This document shows positions 32,948 to 41,796 of a DNA stretch of 64,000 nucleotides, piece by piece; position 1 is the stretch's first letter; each line of letters starts with the position of its first letter. The translations under genes were made by a program, and so were the position numbers. Below the pieces are notes generated by a model. The model was not told the DNA's origin. It was given only the letters and a program-made list of their open reading frames with translations, and did no database searches. This DNA comes from Antarctobacter heliothermus. Its GTDB lineage: Bacteria; Pseudomonadota; Alphaproteobacteria; Rhodobacterales; Rhodobacteraceae. The stretch is from positions 1,744,501 to 1,808,500 of the forward strand of contig NZ_CP022540.1 of assembly GCF_002237555.1 (NCBI RefSeq). Direction: 5' to 3'.

Positions 32948-34692
32948 CACGCCACCTGCGCACGGCGCAGCGCCTCTGTTTCAACCATGTCCAGCGTATT
33001 GCCGTTCACCGCTACGCCGAACTCTTTGCGGGCGAAGCCAACAGTGATCTTACCGTCCAGCACGTCCTCCAGAACCGCCTCCGGCGTACGATCAAACGGG
33101 TTGCCATAGCCGCCGCCGCCCGCCTGTTCGTGCCGAAGCAGGGCGCCGCGTGTGATCTCCCGCGTGACCTTGCTGTTCAAAAGCTCGAAATCCTCTGCCG
33201 CGCCGCTCTGCGCGAACAGGTTGAGCGACGGGGCGCCCGGCGCGCCCCCAAACAGACCATAAGGCCGGGTCTGGTAGCGGTCGGTGCGCAACTGCATCAC
33301 CGCCTCGTCCGCCAGCAGTCGGTAAGAACGGATCACGCTAAGGCCGCCGCGCTGTTTGCCCGCGCCACAGCTGTCGGGGCGCAGCCCGTATTCCTCAATG
33401 CGGATCGGATAGGTCGCCTCCATGATCTCTACCGGCATGTTGGACATATTCTGGCAAGGGTTGGTGACGCCATCGACGCCGTCCAGCGTCGCACGCCCCC
33501 CAAGCGCGCCGTTGATCATGTCGACAAGGATAAACGGTTCGCGCGTCTGCTTGTCATAGCCGCCAAGGCAAACGACAGAGTTGCCCCCTTCGCCGGCTGC
33601 GGCCACACGGCCGGGCACGATGCCTGCCAAGGCCCCCAGTACCGTGTCCGCGACACGGTAGCCGGTCAAAGCGCGCGCCGCGACAGGGGCGGGGAATTCG
33701 GGGTTCAGCAGAGTGCCTTTGGGTGCGCTGACGTCGATACAACGATAGATGCCCGCGTTGTTCGGAACGTCGTTGTCCAGCACGCAACGTATGCCGAGAT
33801 AGGTGGCGGACTTGACGAAAGAGAGGGTCGAGTTGATCGCCCCACGCACCTGCGGCGCGCTGCCGGTGAAGTCGACGGTCAGATGATCGCCTTTGACCGT
33901 GATGGTGACCTTGATCGGGATGGGTGTTTCGTCAAAGCCGTCCCCGTCGATATAGTCGGTAAAGGTATAATCGCCGTCCGGCCATTCGGCGAATGCCTTG
34001 CGGGTCAATCGTTCGCCATAGTCTAGGAACTCCTCGAGGAATTCCTCCAGCATGTCGGCGCCGTACTTGTCGACCAGCCGCAATAGTTCACGTTCGCCAA
34101 GTGCACAGGTAGCCAACTGCGCTTCGAGGTCGCCGACAACCAGCGCAGGTAGCCTGACGTTGGTGCGGATCATTGCGAACAGCGTGTCATTGCGGACCCC
34201 TTTGCTGAACAACTTCAGCGGCGGGATGCGCAGACCTTCCTGAAAGATCTCGGTCGAGTCCGAAGCGTTGGAACCGGGCACCCGTCCGCCCATGTCGCAA
34301 TGGTGGCAGATCACCACGGAAAAGCCGACATGACGGTCACCAGAAAAGATCGGCTTGAACATAAAGATGTCGGGCAGGTGCATGCCGCCATCATAGGGGT
34401 CGTTGAAAATGATCACGTCGCCCGGATGCAGATCGTCGCCATAGTGCTTCATCAGGGAATCGACGGCGTCGGGCACTGCGCCAAGGTGCAGCGCGACGGT
34501 CTTGGCCTGCGCCAGAATGCGTCCCTGCGCGTCGCACATGGTGGTGGAGTAATCCAGTACGTCACGCACAATGGGTGAGCGCGCGGTGCGCATGACGGTA
34601 TAGGCCATGTCGTCAACGATGCTTTCCAGCGCGCTTTTCAAAACGGCAAAGGTGACGGGGTCGATGCTGGCGGTCATGGTTGCGTCCTTCAT
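32947..34692 (-). CDS. hyuB: Hydantoinase B/oxoprolinase family protein
   Basis: 581 residues from ATG 34692, which overlaps the hyuA stop (ATGA); the frame extends further upstream but inside hyuA. Family signature: VTFAVLKSALESIVDDMAYT, GDVIIFNDPYDGGMHLPD, VICHHCDMGGRVPGSNASD, and DFTGSAPQVRGAINST. With HyuA it forms an ATP-dependent hydrolase for five-membered cyclic amides (hydantoins, N-methylhydantoin, 5-oxoproline) or, in related forms, an acetone carboxylase-like enzyme. The tight coupling with hyuA fits an alpha/beta complex. Confidence 0.85.
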   Translation of the reverse strand: MKDATMTASIDPVTFAVLKSALESIVDDMAYTVMRTARSPIVRDVLDYSTTMCDAQGRILAQAKTVALHLGAVPDAVDSLMKHYGDDLHPGDVIIFNDPYDGGMHLPDIFMFKPIFSGDRHVGFSVVICHHCDMGGRVPGSNASDSTEIFQEGLRIPPLKLFSKGVRNDTLFAMIRTNVRLPALVVGDLEAQLATCALGERELLRLVDKYGADMLEEFLEEFLDYGERLTRKAFAEWPDGDYTFTDYIDGDGFDETPIPIKVTITVKGDHLTVDFTGSAPQVRGAINSTLSFVKSATYLGIRCVLDNDVPNNAGIYRCIDVSAPKGTLLNPEFPAPVAARALTGYRVADTVLGALAGIVPGRVAAAGEGGNSVVCLGGYDKQTREPFILVDMINGALGGRATLDGVDGVTNPCQNMSNMPVEIMEATYPIRIEEYGLRPDSCGAGKQRGGLSVIRSYRLLADEAVMQLRTDRYQTRPYGLFGGAPGAPSLNLFAQSGAAEDFELLNSKVTREITRGALLRHEQAGGGGYGNPFDRTPEAVLEDVLDGKITVGFARKEFGVAVNGNTLDMVETEALRRAQVA

Positions 34693-36770
34693 GCGTCGGC
34701 GTCCATTTCGATCAGGATGTTGAGATAGGGGTCGCGGGTACAACTTGCGTCTGGCGGGATGACAACGGTGCTGTCGGTGCCTTCAAGGATCGCCGGGCCC
34801 TGAAGGGTTGCAGGCGCGCCGAAACGGCTAAAGCAGGGCGTGTCGTGCCAGCCGTGCTCTTCGCCGAAATAGACTCGGCGCGTCGTGGCCGGGGTCTCTG
34901 CCTCTGGATCACGCGGCAGGCGGAAGTCCAGCTTGCCGGGGCGCTCGCCGCGCCCGGTGACGCGCAGGCTGACCATTTCGACCTGATCGGTCGGCGTGTA
35001 GCTGTAAATGGTGCGGTAGGCGTCAAGATAACGCGCGCGGATTGCTTCGGCGTCGACTGGATCACCAAGCGCCACGGAAAGCGACAGTTCCTGCCCGCGA
35101 AAGCGCAGGTCGATCTCTGCCGAAAGCGCGATGGCCTCGGCAGGTATACCCTCTGCGAGAACGGCTGCGTGCGCCTCTGTCTTGAGCTTTTCAACACGGG
35201 CGAGGGCGGCACTAGGGTCGATGTCTTCCAGCATCCCCGGGAAGGGCGCGATGAAGTAACGCTCTACATCCCCCGCAAGCATTCCCATGGCAGTGAAAAC
35301 GCCGGGGGACGCCGGAACGAGGATGCGTTTCATCGACAACAGCCGCGCGATATCTGCGGCATGAACGGGGCCGGAACCGCCGATGGCCACAAGATCGAAA
35401 TCGCGCGGATCAACGCCGCGCTCTACCGTGACTGCGCGGATGGCGCGGGCCATGTTGGCGTTGACCACGGCACGCACGCCCCACGCCGCCTGTTCTGCTG
35501 ATAGCCCAAACGGCTTTGCGAGGTCGCGGGCAATCACTTCGGTCGCGCGCGCAACGTCCAGTGTCCGCGACCCGCCCGCCAGTTGCTGCGGCAAGTAACC
35601 CAGAATGAGGTTCGCATCTGTTACAGTCGGACGATCACCGCCAATGCCGTAGCAGACTGGCCCCGGCTCTGCGCCTGCAGAAATCGGCCCAACCTTCATC
35701 AGGCCACCTTCGTCCACATGAGCGATTGATCCCGCACCGCTGCCAACCTCGGCCACGTCCACTGCCGGAACGCTCATCATGTAGCCGCCTGCCTTGATGA
35801 AGCGGCTGGGCGTCGAGATCCCGGCGCGGAATTCGTACTCTGAGACGCGGCTCAATTGACCGTCAGCCACAAGAGAGGCAGAGGCCGTGGTGCCGCCCAT
35901 GTCGAACACCACCAGGTTCGCGGTGTCCAGCGCGGCTCCCAATCGCCCGCCACCCGCCGCACCCGCCGCGCGGCCGGAGGAGATGAAGAACACTGGCTTT
36001 TCCCGTGCGGTGGCGGAAGACGCCAGCGCCCCGTTGGAATTGCAGACCATCAGTGGCGCATCGATTCCCAGCGCGCGTAAACCATCCTCCAGCCGGGTCA
36101 GGTAGCTTTTCAATGCCGGACGAACATAGGCATTCACGACGGCGGTGCTGGTGCGTTCGTATTCCTTGGCCTCAGGCAGAACCGAGACGGAGGTGGTGAT
36201 CTCAAGATCCGGAAACGCCTTTTCCAATGCCGCGCCCGCCTGAACCTCATGCTCTGGGTTGCGGTAAGAGTTGAGGAAGCAGACCGCGAGAGAGGTCAGC
36301 CCCTCATCGACCAGTTCCTGCGCAACGGACAGCAATTCGTCGATGTCCAATTTGGTCAGGATCGTGCCATCAGCGGCGATCCTTTCCGATACTTCGCGGC
36401 GATATCGACGGCGCACCAGTGGCTCTGGTTTTTCCCACTGTAGGTTGAACATGTCGGGGGTGCGCAGGCGTCCGATCTCCAGCACGTCGCGGAATCCTTT
36501 GGTCGTGATCAGCCCGGTCCGCGCACCAAGTTTCTGCAGCAGCGTGTTCGATCCGACAGTGGTTCCGTGGACAATTTCGCCAATGCTTGAGGCGTCAATC
36601 TCGGCGTCTTCCATGATCGCGGCAACGCCGGCCAGAACCGCCTGTTCTGGTGCAGGCGGTGTCGAGGATACTTTGCGATGATACAGCTTTCCGCCCGTAC
36701 CCGTCAGCACCAGATCGGTAAAGGTTCCGCCGATATCAACACCGATTCGCGCCAGTGATTCTTTGGTCAT
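34689..36770 (-). CDS. hyuA: Hydantoinase A/oxoprolinase family protein
   Basis: 693 residues. The N-terminal ATP-binding domain of the sugar-kinase/actin fold has IGVDIGGTFTDLVLTG (9-24) and EIVHGTTVGSNTLLQKLGA; the middle has NLVVFDMGGTTASASLV and SGAGSIAHVDEGG. It phosphorylates the ring amide to drive cleavage with HyuB. GGAAGG precedes ATG 36770. It is the first gene of the minus-strand operon, facing an ABC transporter operon across 167 bp. The exact cyclic substrate is unknown. Confidence 0.85.
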   Translation of the reverse strand: MTKESLARIGVDIGGTFTDLVLTGTGGKLYHRKVSSTPPAPEQAVLAGVAAIMEDAEIDASSIGEIVHGTTVGSNTLLQKLGARTGLITTKGFRDVLEIGRLRTPDMFNLQWEKPEPLVRRRYRREVSERIAADGTILTKLDIDELLSVAQELVDEGLTSLAVCFLNSYRNPEHEVQAGAALEKAFPDLEITTSVSVLPEAKEYERTSTAVVNAYVRPALKSYLTRLEDGLRALGIDAPLMVCNSNGALASSATAREKPVFFISSGRAAGAAGGGRLGAALDTANLVVFDMGGTTASASLVADGQLSRVSEYEFRAGISTPSRFIKAGGYMMSVPAVDVAEVGSGAGSIAHVDEGGLMKVGPISAGAEPGPVCYGIGGDRPTVTDANLILGYLPQQLAGGSRTLDVARATEVIARDLAKPFGLSAEQAAWGVRAVVNANMARAIRAVTVERGVDPRDFDLVAIGGSGPVHAADIARLLSMKRILVPASPGVFTAMGMLAGDVERYFIAPFPGMLEDIDPSAALARVEKLKTEAHAAVLAEGIPAEAIALSAEIDLRFRGQELSLSVALGDPVDAEAIRARYLDAYRTIYSYTPTDQVEMVSLRVTGRGERPGKLDFRLPRDPEAETPATTRRVYFGEEHGWHDTPCFSRFGAPATLQGPAILEGTDSTVVIPPDASCTRDPYLNILIEMDADA

Positions 36771-36790
36771 GTAACCGCCTTCCCTGCAAC

Positions 36791-36904
36791 TATTGGACTG
36801 ATTGGTTAGTTAATGAACTTGGTGCGGTCAAGGTAAATAGCGTTGTTTGGCTGATGCAAAATTGGTCAAAAATAAAACTTGCTATAATTATTGGACTAGT
36901 TAGT
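36791..36904. promoter_or_regulatory. Divergent promoter with repeated operator-like motif
   Basis: TATTGGACTGATTGGTTAGT (36791-36810) and TATTGGACTAGTTAGT (36889-36904, taking its first TA from 36889-36890) share TATTGGACT and TTAGT. A TTGGTC at 36862-36867 and TATAAT at 36883-36888 (15-bp gap) form a plus-strand promoter whose start overlaps the second motif. The first motif lies close to hyuA. This is the layout of a regulator controlling both operons; the tetR product at 31390-32079 is the obvious candidate. Confidence 0.5.
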
Positions 36905-36937
36905 CTCGAATCAAATCATGCAGCAGGGAGTCTAAAA

Positions 36938-37927
36938 ATGATCCGTAAAAACCATGGATATGTTCGCGCCGCCGTGTCAGCGCTGGCCTTGACGATTGGG
37001 TTCGCCACCACGGCGGGTGCGCAGGAGCAATTGACCGTCCGGCTCGATTTCTCACCCTGGGGCGTGCATGCTGGAATGCATTTGGCGCAACAGCGCGGCT
37101 GGTTCGAAGAGGCCGGATTGAATGTCGAAGTGCAAGATGGACGTGGATCGGGCAACACACTGCAACTGGTAAACGCCGGGCAGGTTGATGTTGGGCAGGT
37201 GCAATTGGGCCTGCTGGCGGCGGCGCGTGAAGAGGGGGCGAAAGTAACCTCCTTTGCCGGTTTTCAGCGCAAAACAGATCTTTGCATTCTTGTCGACAAG
37301 GACTCCGAGACAACTGAGATTGCAGACCTCAAAGGTAAGTCGCTCGTGGTTTTTGCTGCCAGCCCTTGGGCGAGTTTTGTCAACGATTTCATCGCCGCAG
37401 GCGGGCTGGAGGAAGGTGACGTCGAGATCCTCTTTGTTGACCCAGCCGCGCTTTGGGGCACCTACACCGCGGGACGGGCCGATGGGTTGATGTCGACCAT
37501 CGGGTCCGCCATCCCGGTCGCCGAGGCGTCGCGCCCGTCAAAGTGCCTGATGCTCGACCTTGCCGAACTTTACTTCCCCAGCTACGGCCTTATCGCGTCT
37601 GAAGACGTGATCGCAGAGCGCAGCGATGAGCTGGCAAAGCTGGTCGAAGTCCAGCAGCGTGCCTGGGCCGAGATCAAAGAGAACCCACAGGCTGGGGTCG
37701 ATGCGATCCTTGCCATGCGACAGGACGCCAAGCTGAACCCTGAAGTTCTGCGCGAGCAGATCCAGCTGACCGTCGACTATTTCGATACGCCCGCTACGGA
37801 AGGCAAGCCGATTGGCTGGCAGTCCGAAGAAGACTGGGCGCAGGCGCTGGCAGGGATGGAAAAGATCGGCCTGATTGCGTCTGGCTGGACAGCAACCGAT
37901 TACTTCACCAGTGACCTTGTCGAGTGA
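36938..37927 (+). CDS. NMT1/SsuA-like ABC transporter substrate-binding protein
   Basis: 329 residues from ATG 36938 (GGAG upstream). Secretion signal: RKNHGYVRAAVSALALTIGF with a cleavage site at TAGA-QEQ. The mature part follows the THI5/NMT1/SsuA family: VRLDFSPWGVHAGMHLAQQRGWFEEAGL, VQLGLLAAAREEG, TDLCILVDKDSE. It captures a substrate in the periplasm for the ATPase and permease encoded downstream. Family members bind pyrimidine precursors, sulfonates or nitriles, so a pyrimidine- or hydantoin-like ligand would suit the neighbouring hyuAB. Confidence 0.8.
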   Translation: MIRKNHGYVRAAVSALALTIGFATTAGAQEQLTVRLDFSPWGVHAGMHLAQQRGWFEEAGLNVEVQDGRGSGNTLQLVNAGQVDVGQVQLGLLAAAREEGAKVTSFAGFQRKTDLCILVDKDSETTEIADLKGKSLVVFAASPWASFVNDFIAAGGLEEGDVEILFVDPAALWGTYTAGRADGLMSTIGSAIPVAEASRPSKCLMLDLAELYFPSYGLIASEDVIAERSDELAKLVEVQQRAWAEIKENPQAGVDAILAMRQDAKLNPEVLREQIQLTVDYFDTPATEGKPIGWQSEEDWAQALAGMEKIGLIASGWTATDYFTSDLVE

Positions 37928-37939
37928 GGCAGGGCTAGA

Positions 37940-38743
37940 ATGGATGGAAGTTTTCAAGTGAGCGATGCGGCCACACCTTATGTCCAGATTAATGCAGTGG
38001 GGAAGGTCTACGCCTCTCCCCGCGGCGACGTGGTGGCGCTGGAGGACATCAACCTCGACATCAGGCCGGGTGAGTTCGTCAGCATCGTCGGCCCCTCTGG
38101 CTGCGGCAAGAGCACGCTGTTCAAGTGCCTCGCCGGGCTGGAGCCGGTGACATCTGGAGCCATGCATGTGGCCGGAGGGCCGCTATCCGGCCCTCCGGAA
38201 TCGCTGGGCATGGTGTTCCAGCGCGACGTGCTGCTGGACTGGCGCACGATCCTCGACAACGTGCTGTTGCAGGCGGAATTCCGGAACCTGCCCAAGGCAA
38301 AGTACCGTGATCGCGCCGCGCAACTGCTGCAACGTTTCGGACTTGGCGGGTTCGAAAAGATGTACCCGTGGGAGCTGTCGGGTGGGATGCGCCAGCGCGC
38401 CTCGATCTGTCGGGCGTTGCTGTGCGATCCCGACATGTTGCTGATGGACGAGCCTTTTGGCGCGCTGGACGCCATGACGCGGGACGATCTGAACCTCGAG
38501 CTGACAAGGATCTGGCAGGGCAGTGAAAAGACGGTGCTGTTCATCACGCACTCCATTGCCGAGGCGGTCTATCTATCGGACCGGGTGGTGATGATGTCGC
38601 GCAGCCCCGGAGAGATCGTTGATGTCATCGACATCGATCTGCCGCGCCCGCGCCCCTTGTCGATCCGAGAGACCCCGGAGTTCGGAGCCTACACTCAGAA
38701 GATCCGGCACCACTTTGCCGAACTGGGGATCCTGAAAGAATGA
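37940..38743 (+). CDS. ABC transporter ATPase (SsuB/TauB-like)
   Basis: 267 residues. Walker A GPSGCGKST (~52-60), Q-loop MVFQRDVLLDWRT, signature LSGGMRQRASICRAL, Walker B MLLMDEPFGALD, switch His FITHSIAEAVYL. It powers import with the adjacent permease; its stop overlaps the permease start (ATGA at 38740). Confidence 0.85.
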   Translation: MDGSFQVSDAATPYVQINAVGKVYASPRGDVVALEDINLDIRPGEFVSIVGPSGCGKSTLFKCLAGLEPVTSGAMHVAGGPLSGPPESLGMVFQRDVLLDWRTILDNVLLQAEFRNLPKAKYRDRAAQLLQRFGLGGFEKMYPWELSGGMRQRASICRALLCDPDMLLMDEPFGALDAMTRDDLNLELTRIWQGSEKTVLFITHSIAEAVYLSDRVVMMSRSPGEIVDVIDIDLPRPRPLSIRETPEFGAYTQKIRHHFAELGILKE

Positions 38744-39555
38744 AAAAACTTTACTCTGCCCTGTCGGGCGACAACCGGACCCGCGATGTGCTGCTTGTGC
38801 TGGTCGTCTCGGTCCTTCTGTGGGAAGCGGCGGTGGCCATCTTCCAGCCGCCGCTGATCTTTCTGCCGCCGCCCTCGGCGGTCTGGGCAGAATTCATGTC
38901 CAGCCCCGGCGTATTCCTGAAACACATGGGCTATACGCTCTCGACCACCGCCGTGGCCTTTGCCCTTTCGGTGATCTTGGGTGTATTCCTCGCGGTCTGT
39001 ATCGTGCAATCACCCTTTCTGGAGCGGACAGTCTACACGTTGCTGGTGGCGCTCAACTCCGTGCCCAAGGTGGCTCTGGCGCCGCTCTTTGTGATCTGGC
39101 TGGGGGTGGGCGTGGCGCCCAAACTGGCGGTTGCGATCATGCTGGCGATCTTTCCCATCGTCATCGACACGGTACTGGGCCTGCGTTCGGTCGAGCCGGA
39201 CATGATCAGTCTGGCCAAGACCTCACGCGCGTCGCGCTTCCAAGTCCTGATGAAGATCCAGTTTCCAAACGCATTGCCCAGCTTGTTTGCGGGCATGAAG
39301 GTGGCGGTTTCCTTTGCGCTGGTCGGGGCCATCGTGGGTGAGTTCGTGGCGGGCGGCAACGGTCTGGGCTTCCTCGTGCTGGTGGCACAGGGGCAATTCG
39401 ACACCACGCGGGTCTTCGTGTCCCTTGTCCTGCTGGGCTTGATGGGCACCATCCTGTTCTACGCAGTGGATTTTCTTGAACGACTGATGCTGCCTTGGCA
39501 TGTTTCGCAACGCGGTCATCGGCCATCGGCTGCGCCCGTAGCGGCAGGAGTGTGA
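38740..39555 (+). CDS. ABC transporter permease (SsuC/TauC-like)
   Basis: 271 residues with about six membrane segments and the BPD_transp_1 domain; the EAA-type loop is VLGLRSVEPDMISLAKTSRA followed by FPNALPSLFAGMKVA. It is the membrane channel for the binding protein at 36938 and ATPase at 37940, and is cotranscribed with them. Confidence 0.85.
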   Translation: MKKLYSALSGDNRTRDVLLVLVVSVLLWEAAVAIFQPPLIFLPPPSAVWAEFMSSPGVFLKHMGYTLSTTAVAFALSVILGVFLAVCIVQSPFLERTVYTLLVALNSVPKVALAPLFVIWLGVGVAPKLAVAIMLAIFPIVIDTVLGLRSVEPDMISLAKTSRASRFQVLMKIQFPNALPSLFAGMKVAVSFALVGAIVGEFVAGGNGLGFLVLVAQGQFDTTRVFVSLVLLGLMGTILFYAVDFLERLMLPWHVSQRGHRPSAAPVAAGV

Positions 39556-39559
39556 CGAT

Positions 39560-40033
39560 ATGAACGTGAACGTGAATGAAAACCGCAACAAGCGCGCACG
39601 AGTGGCCAAAGCAGCCCATGTGTCCGGCTGCCGAATGGACCTGAATGTCCGCCATTTTGGCCCGATGACGGCGGATGAGCCGGAAATCGCGGGCGGCACC
39701 GACAAGGGTCCGTCACCCTTGGAATATGTGACCTCGGGGTTAGCGGCCTGCCAGCTTGTAACTGTGACCAAGATCGCGGACGCCATGGAGTTTTCCTATT
39801 CCGACCTCACCGTTGACGCTGAGGCGGATGTCAAGTTCCGTGCCGCTAAGGGTGCCATGAGCCCGATCCCCCGCTTTTCGGCAGCCAGGCTTGTGGTTCG
39901 GATGCAAAGCCCGGAGCCGCCTGAGCGCCGTGCGCTGCTCGAAGAGTTGGTGGAAGAACGTTGCCCGGTCAGCAATCTCTTCCTCGACGCAGGGCTGGCA
40001 CCCGAGGTCGTCTGGACCTTTGAGCCCGCCTGA
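39560..40033 (+). CDS. OsmC family protein
   Basis: 157 residues of the OsmC/Ohr peroxiredoxin-like fold. Two family cysteines are visible, in VTSGLAACQLVTV (~70) and EERCPVSNLFLDAG (~133), so thiol peroxidase-like chemistry is possible. It lies 4 bp after the permease gene in an ABC operon, which is unusual and suggests a thiol- or sulfur-linked role in the pathway; related OsmC proteins sit in transport operons for sulfur-containing or nitrogen heterocyclic compounds. Role inferred. Confidence 0.75.
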   Translation: MNVNVNENRNKRARVAKAAHVSGCRMDLNVRHFGPMTADEPEIAGGTDKGPSPLEYVTSGLAACQLVTVTKIADAMEFSYSDLTVDAEADVKFRAAKGAMSPIPRFSAARLVVRMQSPEPPERRALLEELVEERCPVSNLFLDAGLAPEVVWTFEPA

Positions 40034-40038
40034 CCCCC

Positions 40039-40950
40039 ATGCGTCCCACGACTCTCGGCATCTGCGCGCTGCTCGCTACGGCCGTCCTTTGGGGTAGCAA
40101 CCATGTGGTCGCCCGAGCCGCCAACGGTATCGTTCCGTTGGCGGCTTTTGTATTCTGGCGATGGGCGCTGGCACTGCCGATCATGCTTGCCATTGCCTGG
40201 CCCTCGATCCGGCGCCACCGTGCGCTCATTCGGTCGGAATGGCGCGACCTGTGCCTGATTGGGACACTGGGGGTTGGCGTCTTCTCGGCATTGCTTGTGG
40301 CAGGGGCCTACTACAGTCGCGCAGTCGAAGTGAGCATGATCAATGCGACGACCCCGGCATGGGTGGCACTGATGTCCGTGCACCACCGAGACAGCCGTTT
40401 GGGCGGTGTCCAATGGGCAGGTCTGTCAATTGCTATGCTGGGAACCCTTCTAATCATCTCTCGCGGCGACCTGACGTCACTGACGCAGATCGAGGCGCGA
40501 ACGGGCAATTTCTTGGCGCTTGCCGCTGCAATACTCTTCGCATGGTTCGGCATCAGGCTGCGGCGCTATTCGGGCCGCTTGCCCGCCTTCACCCTAACGA
40601 CAGTCACAGCAGTCTTTGGCACGGCGATCATTTCCCTGCCCTATTATCTGATCGCAGTGTATGTTCTGCATCTACCCGTTCTTGCGACGGTTCCCGGCAC
40701 CGAAGTGACTGCCGCGTTAATTATCTTGTATTGCGCCGTGGGTCCGACATTGCTGGGCAATGCCTTTTTCATCTATGGATTGTCGGTGATCGGACCGCAG
40801 AGGGCCTCCTCGTTTCTTTATGCCGCTCCGATCGCGTCCTCTGTGCTTGCGGTGGTCTTTCTAGGTGAAATCCTGCGCCCGTATCACTTTGTAGGATACG
40901 CCATGATCCTGACGGGACTTGTCATGGTGAATAGACGCCGCAGTGAATGA
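40039..40950 (+). CDS. EamA/DMT-family transporter
   Basis: 303 residues with ten hydrophobic helices in two EamA repeats (TAVLWGSNHVVARAANGIVP near the start; the second repeat from ~150). Typical drug/metabolite exporter, inner membrane. It follows the OsmC gene by 5 bp and is the last gene of the operon; it may export an end product. Confidence 0.8.
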   Translation: MRPTTLGICALLATAVLWGSNHVVARAANGIVPLAAFVFWRWALALPIMLAIAWPSIRRHRALIRSEWRDLCLIGTLGVGVFSALLVAGAYYSRAVEVSMINATTPAWVALMSVHHRDSRLGGVQWAGLSIAMLGTLLIISRGDLTSLTQIEARTGNFLALAAAILFAWFGIRLRRYSGRLPAFTLTTVTAVFGTAIISLPYYLIAVYVLHLPVLATVPGTEVTAALIILYCAVGPTLLGNAFFIYGLSVIGPQRASSFLYAAPIASSVLAVVFLGEILRPYHFVGYAMILTGLVMVNRRRSE

Positions 40951-41127
40951 CCGTGATGCGCTCTCCTGAAATGCCCGGTGTTTGAAGTTGGCCTGTTCTC
41001 CACGCTAGGAGACAGGCAAAGCAGAAGAGGCCTTTCAAAAGGCAGATCAATCGTTGCCCGGCAGGTGATTTGCAAAACCGTTCCACCGAGAGGGGGAGTT
41101 CTAATGCAGCATCAGGCCGGGATGGGC

Positions 41128-41256
41128 ACCAAGGAACTGTGCCGGAATGAGCACCTGATCGCCAGTCTGCGCCACGCCCGCAGGGTGATCTCGGCTTGGG
41201 GTGACGGCTACAACCATCACCGCCCACACACGAGCCTCGAAGAGCTCACTCTGTAA
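41128..41256 (+). pseudogene. IS3-family transposase C-terminal remnant
   Basis: The frame encodes ELCRNEHLIASLRHARRVIS and then YNHHRPHTSLEELTL, the standard end of IS3-family orfB (NEHLF.SL...YNHHRPHSSL). Nothing upstream matches the catalytic core, so this is a terminal scrap. Confidence 0.7.
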
Positions 41257-41261
41257 GGGTA

Positions 41262-41333
41262 ATGAGCGACGAGTGCCCGATCGTTGCCGCGAGATGCACC
41301 AGTAACAAGAATAGTTGAACTGTTTTCGGTCAT
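41262..41333 (-). pseudogene. N-terminal remnant of a short-chain dehydrogenase gene
   Basis: From ATG 41333 the minus strand reads MTENSSTILVTGASRG then NDRALVAHY, the first beta strand and TGxxxGxG-like dinucleotide loop of an SDR (normally GASRGIGRAL), cut off where the IS3 remnant ends. The rest of the gene is missing. Confidence 0.5.
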
Positions 41334-41796
41334 CGGGAGGCGTCCTGTTCGATTTGGCGTCTCAACAGGAACTCGCGGCGTTGGCATCTACAGGATTGAA
41401 TAATCATGCCAATCTCGCAGAGAGGTAAGCTAAGCCTAATTGAACGTATCCATCCTGATACCGATGTGGCTTGGCACTGGCAAAGCTGGTGCGCAATGCC
41501 TTGGACAATGGGGCACCTGCAACCCACTTACATCCCGAGCACCCTTGGCTTTGGGGGGGCACCAGGGCCCAGGCCATTGGATTTTTGCCGACTCCTGAAG
41601 AGGGCACACACCAACTGAGCTCGAGGATACGAACTTGTGCACAATTGATCCAACAGGTCCGAAGCGGTCATGCAGCCAAACATAGCCGAATGTCTTCACG
41701 GAGGTGCGCAAATGTCTGCTTCTGGATAATTTCCTAGGTCCTGCGCGCACTGTGGCAAGAATCCCGCTCAGTCGTTGCGCATGACATCATTAATCA
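41334..41796. other. Gap with no recognised gene
   Basis: 463 bp between the SDR scrap and the universal stress gene end. Short frames are present but none has protein features, and codon use is irregular. Possibly decayed DNA linked to the neighbouring IS remnant. Confidence 0.4.
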
